Positions 34,809 through 40,112 of a DNA stretch of 40,112 bases are shown here, piece by piece. Origin of the DNA: Candidatus Faecalibacterium faecigallinarum (lineage in GTDB: Bacteria; Bacillota; Clostridia; Oscillospirales; Ruminococcaceae); the NCBI GenBank assembly GCA_019119685.1, contig DWWN01000013.1, positions 1 to 40,112 of the forward strand. Reading direction: 5' to 3'. The notes under the pieces were generated by a model. That model ran no database searches and had not been told where the DNA came from. It was given only the letters and a program-made list of their open reading frames with translations. Position numbers and translations under genes: made by a program. How positions within the stretch are numbered: the first letter of the stretch is position 1; the number at the start of each line of letters is the position of its first letter.

Positions 34809-34837
34809 ATTATACCCCCGCCGTCTGCCAAAGTCAA
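34809..34837 (-). promoter_or_regulatory. MATE gene promoter
   Basis: -35 TTGACT (34832-34837), 17-base spacer, -10 TATAAT (34809-34814) on the minus strand. Confidence 0.85.
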
Positions 34838-34844
34838 CACGCGG

Positions 34845-34873
34845 TTTCCTTTTCGGCCCGGCGGTGGTATACT
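34845..34873 (+). promoter_or_regulatory. Promoter of the Lrp-type gene
   Basis: -10 TATACT (34868-34873) with a weak -35 TTTCCT (34845-34850) at 17 bases; it is back to back with the MATE promoter. Confidence 0.55.
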
Positions 34874-34906
34874 GGGGGCGAACCATATCACAAGGAGGCG
34901 TTCGCC

Positions 34907-35365
34907 ATGTTTTTGGAGGGTCTGGACGCGCTGGACCAGCGCATCGTCCAACTGCTGATCGAGAATGCACGGATGTCTTACTCCGACATCGGGCAGGCGG
35001 TGGGCATCTCGCGGGTGGCGGTCAAGGCCCGCATCCAGGCGCTGGAGCAGCGGGGGGTCATCGAGGAATACACCACCATCATCAACCCGCAGAAGATCGG
35101 CGGCGCGGTCAGCTGCTACTTTGAGATCGAAACGCAGCCCGACGCCCTGCCCGAAGTGACCCGCCGTCTGGCCGAAAACGAGACCATCACCCAGATCTAC
35201 CGGGTCACCGGCAAGGACAAGCTCCACGTCCATGCGGTGGCGTCCTCCAGCGAGGAGATGGAAAAGCTGATCCACGAGGTGATCGACCCGCTGCCCGGCG
35301 TGGTCAGCTGCAGCTGCAACATCATCCTGTCCCGCATCAAGGATATCAAGGGCCTGCGGTTATAA
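34907..35365 (+). CDS. Lrp/AsnC-family regulator
   Basis: 152 residues, normal Lrp size. N-terminal HTH (about 5-60: LDALDQRIVQLLIENARMSYSDIGQAVGISRVAVKARIQALEQRGVIEEY) and C-terminal RAM/ASNC ligand domain (about 68-148). The RAM domain binds small molecules, usually amino acids. ATG 34907 has AAGGAGG upstream. Divergent promoters with the MATE gene suggest the two are linked in regulation. Confidence 0.93.
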   Translation: MFLEGLDALDQRIVQLLIENARMSYSDIGQAVGISRVAVKARIQALEQRGVIEEYTTIINPQKIGGAVSCYFEIETQPDALPEVTRRLAENETITQIYRVTGKDKLHVHAVASSSEEMEKLIHEVIDPLPGVVSCSCNIILSRIKDIKGLRL

Positions 35366-35474
35366 GACATTGGCCGGACATGAAATGTCCGGCGCCGGAA
35401 ACGGCGGTTCCCGGCCTGTGTCGTGGCGCCGGGGGCCGCCGCGCGGTATGCTGGAACAGAAAGGAGACGGCGTC

Positions 35475-36014
35475 ATGGATCAGAAAAAGATCGGGGCTTT
35501 TCTCAAAGCCCTGCGGGCCGAAAAGGGCCTTACCCAGGAACAGCTGGCCGAGAAGATGCTGGTGTCCAGCAGGACGGTGTCCCGCTGGGAGACCGGCTCC
35601 AACCTGCCCGACCTGAGCGTCCTGGTCGAGATCGCGGACTTTTACGGCGTCGAACTCCGGGAACTTCTGGACGGCGAAAGGAGGCCGCATACCATGCAGG
35701 AACAGACAAAACAGGATACCCGCGACACCCTCCAGATCGCGGCGGGGTATTCCGCCGAGGTGAACCGGCAGCTCACCCGCAACCTGAACGGGATGGCCTG
35801 GCTGGGGGTAGCGTCGTTTGCCCTATACGGCGCGCTGGAGCTGCTTGGCCTGGCGGCGGAGGGCTGGACGATGTATCTGGCGGACTTTGCCCTGGGAGCG
35901 GCCTTCGGCATCCTGCTGGGGCTGGCCCTGATGACGGGGCCGGCGGGCAGGCTGCTGTTCCGCCTGAAAAGAAAACTCTTGGGGAAAGACGCCGCCGGAA
36001 CGAACGAGGGCTGA
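35475..36014 (+). CDS. Xre-family regulator with C-terminal membrane segments
   Basis: 179 residues from ATG 35475 with AAAGGAG upstream. N-terminal HTH (about 1-65: KIGAFLKALRAEKGLTQEQLAEKMLVSSRTVSRWETGSNLPDLS), a polar linker, then two hydrophobic segments (about 108-128 and 134-155) and a basic C-terminus. This is a common Firmicutes type of membrane-tethered Xre regulator; the signal and targets are unknown. An internal ATG at about 35694 is not needed. Confidence 0.88.
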   Translation: MDQKKIGAFLKALRAEKGLTQEQLAEKMLVSSRTVSRWETGSNLPDLSVLVEIADFYGVELRELLDGERRPHTMQEQTKQDTRDTLQIAAGYSAEVNRQLTRNLNGMAWLGVASFALYGALELLGLAAEGWTMYLADFALGAAFGILLGLALMTGPAGRLLFRLKRKLLGKDAAGTNEG

Positions 36015-36051
36015 CACTCTACCCTTACAGCACAGCGTCTCCCCGACTATT

Positions 36052-36092
36052 AAAAAAGTCCCGTCCAGCCGACATGTGCGGATGGACGGGAC
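36052..36092 (-). terminator. Trigger factor gene terminator (part of repeat B)
   Basis: The stem GTCCCGTCCA / TGGACGGGAC (36058-36092) with TTTTTT following on the minus strand (36052-36057). It is the first hairpin of repeat family B copy 2. Confidence 0.85.
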
Positions 36093-36233
36093 ACATACAG
36101 GGAAATTTGCCGCTGAGAGTGTGCGAGGCCGCAAGGCCGAGTGCATGGTTCAGCGGCAAATTTTGTCCCCAGGGGGATATTAGGGGGAAGGAATTTCTGT
36201 CCTGCGCAGCAGGCAGAAATGGGTTCCCCCTAA
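36058..36233 (+). repeat. Dispersed three-hairpin element, family B copy 2
   Basis: Same three hairpins in the same order as 5551-5718: GTCCCGTCCA..TGGACGGGAC; AAATTTGCCGCTGA..TCAGCGGCAAATTT with an inner GGCC-GCAA-GGCC; ATTTCTG..CAGAAAT flanked by GGGGGAA..TTCCCCC. One stem pair differs by a G-C to T-A exchange that preserves pairing. Located between the tig stop codon and its terminator. Confidence 0.82.
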
Positions 36234-36242
36234 AGTATAGTT

Positions 36243-37544
36243 TTACGCTTGGATCTCCTTGACGGTGGAGTGCTGGATGACCCAGTCGGCGGCCCGGCGG
36301 ATGGCCTCGTTGCGGCGGAAGGCCCGCAGGTCGGTCTTTTCCTTGACCTCCTCCAGGGTCTTTTTGGCCATCTCGGCCCGCTGGGCCAGCTGGGCGTCCA
36401 CCTCGGCGTCGGTGGGGAGCAGGCCCTCGGCGCCGGCGATCTGGAGCAGGGCCATCCGGGCGCGGGTGTTCCGCTCGGCGGCCTTGCGGACGGCGGCCTT
36501 GAACTCGTCGCGGGTCTGGTGCACCTGGCCCAAATACTTGTCCAGGCTCATCCGCTGCATCTGCAGCTGCTGCTGGAAGGACTGCATCTCAGCGTGGTAG
36601 GCGTTCTCCACCAGGATGTCGGGCAGCTCGCCCTGGGCGGCGTCGGCCAGCATCATCAAGATCTGGTTGCGGGCATGGTTGACCGCCGCGGTCCGCTTGC
36701 GCTTGGCCAGCTGGTCGTGCACCTGGGTGCGGTATTCCTCCATGGTGTCCACCTTGCCGGCCTTCTTGGCAAAGTCGCTGTTCAGGGCCGGCAGCTGGCG
36801 GATGCAGACGTCGATGACCTTGATCTTAAAGACGGCTTCCTTGCCGGCCAGGTCCTTGGCGTGGTAGTTGGCGGGGAAAGTGACGTTCAGATCGAACTCG
36901 TCCCCTGCCTGGTGGCCGATGATGCCCTCCTCAAAGCCGGGGATCATCCGGCCGCGGCCCAGCTCGATGGCCTGCTTGGTGGCGCTGCCGCCGGGGAAAG
37001 GCTCGCCGTTGACGTAGCCGGTGTAGTCCATGTGGACGATGTTGCCCTTGACGGCGGGGCCCTTGTGGGGCACCAGCTCGGCAAAGCCGGCGCGGCGGCG
37101 CTCGATCACCCGCTCCACCTCTTTGTCGGTGGTGGCGGGGATGGTGCAGCTGACCTCAAAGCCCTGGGTCTTGCCCAGCTCCAGGGTGGGCTGCAAAGCG
37201 ACGGTGGCGGTGGCCACAAAGCCGTCCTCTTTCTTGACGCTGACCAGGTCGTAGCTGGGCTCGTCCACCGGGGTCAGGTTCTGCTCAGCCAGGGCCTTTT
37301 CATACAGGCCGGGGACGTCCCGGTCCATCAGGTCGTTGATGGCGTCGTACCAAAAGACGTGCTCTCCTCGGTCGGCCTCGATCTGGGCGCGGTCGGCCTG
37401 CCCTTTGGCAAAGCCCTTGATCGTAAAGGTATCCCGCGTGCGCTCATAGACAGCCTCGGCGGCCTCCTCCAGCTCTGCGGCCGAGGCGCTGAAGGTCATT
37501 TTGCAGACGTTCTTTTCAGGCGTTTCTACACTTACCAGTTTCAT
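36243..37544 (-). CDS. tig: Trigger factor (ribosome-associated chaperone)
   Basis: 433 residues, full length. N-terminal ribosome-binding domain (1-115), FKBP-type PPIase domain (about 150-240: VHMDYTGYVNGEPFPGGSA, IELGRGRMIPGFEEGIIGHQAGD) and a helical C-terminal chaperone domain. The ribosome-docking signature GFRxGxxP is changed to GFAKGQADR (44-52): Arg 46 is Ala and the Pro is gone, so ribosome contact may be weaker. Helical content and overall fit to TF are clear. The strand, size and context give no sign of a pseudogene. It could be a second, ribosome-independent trigger factor paralogue. Confidence 0.93.
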   Translation of the reverse strand: MKLVSVETPEKNVCKMTFSASAAELEEAAEAVYERTRDTFTIKGFAKGQADRAQIEADRGEHVFWYDAINDLMDRDVPGLYEKALAEQNLTPVDEPSYDLVSVKKEDGFVATATVALQPTLELGKTQGFEVSCTIPATTDKEVERVIERRRAGFAELVPHKGPAVKGNIVHMDYTGYVNGEPFPGGSATKQAIELGRGRMIPGFEEGIIGHQAGDEFDLNVTFPANYHAKDLAGKEAVFKIKVIDVCIRQLPALNSDFAKKAGKVDTMEEYRTQVHDQLAKRKRTAAVNHARNQILMMLADAAQGELPDILVENAYHAEMQSFQQQLQMQRMSLDKYLGQVHQTRDEFKAAVRKAAERNTRARMALLQIAGAEGLLPTDAEVDAQLAQRAEMAKKTLEEVKEKTDLRAFRRNEAIRRAADWVIQHSTVKEIQA

Positions 37545-37600
37545 GTCGATGTTACCCTCCGTGCGGCCCCATGCGGGCGCGATGTAGTCAATTTGAAATT

Positions 37601-37633
37601 ATTATAGCACATCCGGCGCAAAAGCGGTATAAT
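37601..37633. promoter_or_regulatory. Divergent -10 boxes of tig and sdaAB
   Basis: A TATAAT facing tig (37601-37606, minus) and a TATAAT facing the serine dehydratase genes (37628-37633, plus) lie 21 bases apart in AT-rich DNA. The -35 boxes are weak (TACCGC, TAGCAC), so an activator is possible. Confidence 0.6.
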
Positions 37634-37706
37634 AAAATTGGATTTTTCTGCGGGCGGGGCCATCCAGCCGCCCAAATTTGCAGCGAAAGGCTAGGTTTGA
37701 CACACA

Positions 37707-38372
37707 ATGCGCCTGTTTGACGTTCTGGGTCCGGTCATGATCGGGCCCTCCTCCAGCCATACCGCCGGCGCGGCCCGCATCGGCCGGACGGCCCGCCAGC
37801 TTTTGGGCGAGGCGCCTGTCCGGGCCGACATCGGGCTGTACGGCAGCTTTGCCACCACCGGCCGGGGCCACGGCACCGACCGGGCCATCGTGGCCGGGCT
37901 GCTGGGCATGAAGCCGGACGACCCCCGCCTGCCCGACAGTTTTGCCCTGGCCGAACAGGCGGGGCTGGCGTTCGACATCCACCCGGTGGAGCTGCGCGCG
38001 GCCCACCCCAACACCGCCGTCCTGGCGCTGGAAGGGCCCACCCGCCGGCTGAACCTGTCCGCCGCCTCGGTGGGGGGCGGGCGCATCCGGGTCACCTCCA
38101 TCGACGGGGTGGCCGCCGACTTTGGCGGGGACGCCAACACCCTCATCATCCACAACGACGACACCCCCGGCTGCATCGCCGAGGTGGCGCTGGCGCTGGC
38201 CCGGCGGCAGATCAACGTGGCCTCCATGCAGGTGTTCCGCTCGGCGCCGGGCGGCGAAGCCGTGATGGTGCTGGAATGCGACAGCCACATCCCCGCCCCG
38301 CTGGAGTTCCAGCTGACGGCGGTGCCGGGCATCCGCAAAGTCACCTGCCTGAACGTGGACGATAAAGCATAA
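37707..38372 (+). CDS. sdaAB: L-serine dehydratase, beta subunit
   Basis: 221 residues. With the alpha subunit it turns L-serine into pyruvate and ammonia using a [4Fe-4S] cluster. N-terminal signature VLGPVMIGPSSSHTAGAARIG; TTGRGHGTDRAIVAGLLG; C-terminal ACT domain (about 145-221: NTLIIHNDDTPGCIAEVALALA). The ribosome binding site is weak. First gene of a three-gene operon with gaps of about 14 bases. Confidence 0.95.
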   Translation: MRLFDVLGPVMIGPSSSHTAGAARIGRTARQLLGEAPVRADIGLYGSFATTGRGHGTDRAIVAGLLGMKPDDPRLPDSFALAEQAGLAFDIHPVELRAAHPNTAVLALEGPTRRLNLSAASVGGGRIRVTSIDGVAADFGGDANTLIIHNDDTPGCIAEVALALARRQINVASMQVFRSAPGGEAVMVLECDSHIPAPLEFQLTAVPGIRKVTCLNVDDKA

Positions 38373-38386
38373 AAAGGAAACAGAAC

Positions 38387-38635
38387 ATGGAATACAGATA
38401 CGACACCCAGCTTTTGATCGACGGCAAAAACATTGATGAGGACGCCGTCAACGACTATATCCGCAGCCACTTTGCAGGCGACTGCCTGCTGACCGTCGGG
38501 GATGAGGACACCCTCAAGCTCCACTTCCATACCAACGAGCCCTGGCGGGTGCTGGAATACTGTGCCAGCCTGGGCGAGATCTATGACATCGTGGTAGAAG
38601 ACATGGACCGGCAGGCGCGGGGCCTGCGGGGCTGA
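38387..38635 (+). CDS. Small FakA/DAK-type domain protein in the serine dehydratase operon
   Basis: 82 residues. YRYDTQLLIDGKNIDEDAV, GDCLLTVGDEDTLKLHFHTNEPWRVLEYCASLGEIYDIVVEDMDRQ resembles the middle domain of fatty-acid kinase FakA (YloV, DAK family; consensus GDSLVVVGDDDLIKVHVHTNDPGKVLEYA recalled in part). Here it stands alone, without kinase domains. ATG follows GGAAACAG. It lies between sdaAB and sdaAA and is probably translated with them. The role is unknown; such small genes are annotated elsewhere as dihydroxyacetone-kinase-related. Confidence 0.8.
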   Translation: MEYRYDTQLLIDGKNIDEDAVNDYIRSHFAGDCLLTVGDEDTLKLHFHTNEPWRVLEYCASLGEIYDIVVEDMDRQARGLRG

Positions 38636-38649
38636 AGGAGGGAGCGGAT

Positions 38650-39534
38650 ATGTCCTTTTTATCCTGTGCCGAAATGCTCACCTATGCCCACGAGCAGGGC
38701 TGCACCCTGGCCGAGGCGGTGCTGCGCAGCGACCTGGCCGAGAGCCGCCTGACCGAGGAGGACAGCCGGGCCGAGATGCGCCGCCTGTGGCAGGTGATGC
38801 AGGCCACCAGCCGGGAGTATGAGCCGGCCTGCCGCAGCCGCAGCGGCCTGGTGGGCGGGGACGCCGCCAAAGTGGAGCAGGCCGCCGCCGCAGGCAGGCT
38901 GCTGGGCGGGGACTACCTGGCGGCGATGACGGCGGAAGCCCTGAAAACAGCCGAGTGCAACGCCTGCATGAAGCGGATCGTGGCGGCCCCCACAGCGGGC
39001 AGCTGCGGGGTGCTGCCGGCGGTGCTGCTGCCGCTGGCCCGGGCCGGCGAGGCCGGCGACGAGGCGATCTGCGAGGCGCTGTATGTGGCGGCCGGCTTCG
39101 GGCAGGTGATCGCCGCCCGGGCCACCCTGGCCGGCGCTGAGGGCGGCTGTCAGGCCGAGGTGGGCGCCGCCAGCGCCATGGCCGCCGCGGCCCTCTGTTA
39201 CCTGAAAGGCGGCACGCCCGCGGCCTGTGCGGCCGCGGCGGCCATGGCCCTGGGCAACCTGCTGGGCCTGGTCTGCGACCCGGTGGCCGGCCTGGTGGAA
39301 GTGCCCTGCGTGAAACGCAACGTGGTGGGCGCAGTGAACGCCGTGGCCTGCGCCAACATGGCCCTGTCCGGCATCGACAGCGCCATCCCCTGCGACGAAG
39401 TGATCGACGCCATGGGCAGGGTGGGCCGCCAGCTCTCCCCCGACCTGCGCGAGACCGGCCAGGGCGGCCTCGCCGCCACCCCCACCGGCCGGGCCATCGC
39501 CCGCCGTTTGGCCGCCGAAGCCGGCGGCGTCTGA
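38650..39534 (+). CDS. sdaAA: L-serine dehydratase, alpha subunit
   Basis: 294 residues. SGLVGGDAAKV, APTAGSCGVLPAVLLPLA, GAEGGCQAEVGAASAMAAAAL and CDPVAGLVEVPCVKRN carry the cysteines that hold the [4Fe-4S] cluster and the substrate loop. It forms the two-chain enzyme with SdaAB. AAGGAGGG lies before the ATG. The gene ends about 40 bases before the tRNA promoter; no clear terminator separates them. Confidence 0.96.
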   Translation: MSFLSCAEMLTYAHEQGCTLAEAVLRSDLAESRLTEEDSRAEMRRLWQVMQATSREYEPACRSRSGLVGGDAAKVEQAAAAGRLLGGDYLAAMTAEALKTAECNACMKRIVAAPTAGSCGVLPAVLLPLARAGEAGDEAICEALYVAAGFGQVIAARATLAGAEGGCQAEVGAASAMAAAALCYLKGGTPAACAAAAAMALGNLLGLVCDPVAGLVEVPCVKRNVVGAVNAVACANMALSGIDSAIPCDEVIDAMGRVGRQLSPDLRETGQGGLAATPTGRAIARRLAAEAGGV

Positions 39535-39572
39535 ACTTTTTGGCCCGCCCCAAAATTTTTTCAAAAAACCTG

Positions 39573-39601
39573 TTGACAAACCGTCCCGCTGATGGTAAAA
39601 T
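39573..39601 (+). promoter_or_regulatory. tRNA-Arg promoter
   Basis: -35 TTGACA (39573-39578), 17-base spacer, -10 TAAAAT (39596-39601), 37 bases before the tRNA. GTTCCG/CGGAAC inverted motifs follow it. Confidence 0.9.
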
Positions 39602-39637
39602 ATATTTCGTTCCGAGCGGAACACGAACGGAACGTAT

Positions 39638-39714
39638 GCGTTGGTAGCTCAGCTGGATAGAGTGACTGACTACGAATCAGTAGGCCGGGGGTTCGAGTCC
39701 CTTCCATCGCACCA
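39638..39714 (+). tRNA. tRNA-Arg (anticodon ACG)
   Basis: 77 nt cloverleaf: acceptor GCGTTGG / CCATCGC (one U-U mismatch), D stem GCTC/GAGT, anticodon stem ACTGA/TCAGT with loop CTACGAA (anticodon ACG, 39671-39673), 5-base variable loop, T stem GGGGG/CCCTT with TTCGAGT, and encoded CCA. The ACG anticodon normally becomes ICG and reads CGU, CGC and CGA. Confidence 0.95.
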
Positions 39715-39721
39715 AACCAAG

Positions 39722-39773
39722 AAAATCCGAACTTTTTTCCAATAGGAGAAGGGTTCGGATTTTTAATTTTTTT
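39722..39773 (+). terminator. tRNA-Arg terminator
   Basis: AAATCCGAAC / GTTCGGATTT followed by TTAATTTTTTT. Confidence 0.88.
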
Positions 39774-39779
39774 AAGAGT

Positions 39780-39953
39780 ATGAAGCAGGGCGGTCTTATG
39801 TATATGATAAACAACCTCTTATGGTCTTCTTTTGGGAAGTTGCCGGGAGATGTCTTATTTCTTCTGATTTGGATTGTGTTGCTCCCACTGCAGGTGTTCA
39901 CTATTGAGATCTGGGCGGCGCAACTGGTTAGTTCTTGCACTCCATACCTATAA
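39780..39953 (+). CDS. Doubtful 57-residue hydrophobic reading frame
   Basis: An open frame from ATG 39780 to TAA 39953 encodes 57 residues, with a central hydrophobic stretch (GDVLFLLIWIVLLPLQVFTIEIWAAQLV) that could span the membrane. No good ribosome binding site is present and the DNA is AT-rich compared with the window. It lies between the tRNA terminator and an IS end, so it may be a remnant or noise. No family recognised. The rest of 39954-40043 holds only the IS end. Confidence 0.25.
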   Translation: MKQGGLMYMINNLLWSSFGKLPGDVLFLLIWIVLLPLQVFTIEIWAAQLVSSCTPYL

Positions 39954-39985
39954 TTCTATAAGTAATCTCCTATTCAAAGAAACTA

Positions 39986-40112
39986 GAGCGTGTTTTAAAA
40001 CCCGGAAGTTGTGTGCAAAGTGCCAATATGGTAAACTCATAATATGAGAAGACATGAATTAAGCGAAGCACAATGGAACAAAATCAAAGATTTGCTGCCC
40101 CCAGAACGAAAA
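39986..40112 (+). mobile_element. Left end of an IS5-family insertion sequence (partial)
   Basis: GAGCGTGTTTTAAAA (39986-40000) is a typical IS5/IS427-type terminal sequence, next to CTAG, a target often duplicated by such elements. A transposase gene starts 58 bases inside. The element runs off the window. Confidence 0.65.
40044..40112 (+). CDS. IS5-family transposase, N-terminus only
   Basis: 23 codons from ATG 40044 to the window end. HELSEAQWNKIKDLLPPER is the start of the N-terminal domain found in IS5-type transposases (D/N-ELTDEQW-x-x-LxxLLP type). The catalytic region is outside the window, so whether the gene is intact cannot be judged. Confidence 0.8.
   Translation, partial: MRRHELSEAQWNKIKDLLPPERK

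Noticed and set aside
33686-34906. Long N-terminal extension of the Lrp-type gene
   Set aside because: Antisense of the MATE gene; ATG 34907 with AAGGAGG gives a normal Lrp protein.
39677-39940. Minus-strand frame ending WKGLEPPAY
   Set aside because: Its end is the antisense of the tRNA-Arg gene, a well-known spurious annotation.

Overview
The window is GC-rich Firmicutes DNA, most likely from a gut Oscillospiraceae (Ruminococcaceae) of the Faecalibacterium / Gemmiger / Subdoligranulum group. The evidence is the clostridial gene sets (hrcA-grpE-dnaK-dnaJ behind a perfect CIRCE, an asparagine T-box before asnS, rpsT next to gpr-spoIIP, spoVAC-AD-AE, spoVT), strong AAGGAGG-type ribosome binding sites, TTGACA/TATAAT-like promoters with 17-base spacers, and small secreted proteins whose leader closely resembles that of the Faecalibacterium prausnitzii protein MAM (recalled from memory, not searched).

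Layout. 1-540: large palindromic, gene-free repeat. 541-4079: a membrane-anchored Xre regulator, an inactive-looking LytM/M23 protein, a small membrane protein and mutY. 4127-6062: asnS with its T-box; a dispersed structured repeat sits between the T-box terminator and the gene. 6059-10738: sporulation block (gpr-spoIIP; spoVAC-AD-AE) with rpsT in the middle. 10826-15255: cell-envelope block (VanY-type carboxypeptidase, DUF4358-type lipoprotein, MBOAT acyltransferase, DHHW partner). 15345-16906: three tandem double-glycine-leader secreted proteins with their own strong promoter. 16907-17108: a second copy of the palindromic repeat. 17169-22264: CIRCE-controlled chaperone operon, divergent from spoVT. 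23015-26656: small stress/redox/regulatory genes, ending with a GntR repressor that has a perfect 11-bp inverted repeat over its own promoter. 26849-28963: candidate short RNA, thioredoxin and brnQ. 29001-33366: type I pullulanase divergent from a two-AAA-module ATPase. 33422-36014: MATE exporter divergent from an Lrp regulator, then an Xre membrane regulator. 36058-37544: trigger factor with an altered ribosome-docking loop and a second copy of the asnS-type repeat. 37628-39534: L-serine dehydratase operon with a small FakA-like domain protein between its two subunits. 39573-40112: tRNA-Arg(ACG), then AT-richer DNA and the start of an IS5-family insertion sequence.

Best candidate for something new: the three-gene array at 15461-16835. 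All three proteins carry a 25-residue leader ending in GG that fits the rule for peptidase-C39 ABC exporters and matches the MAM leader. The cargo is two hydrophobic segments around a shared WLD motif. Codon use is unlike the neighbours (many CGT, GTT, GGT codons), and they lie directly downstream of an MBOAT-DHHW O-acylation pair. No exporter or immunity gene lies in the window. The second most interesting signal is the pair of dispersed structured repeat families, one of which shows a compensatory base-pair change between its two copies.
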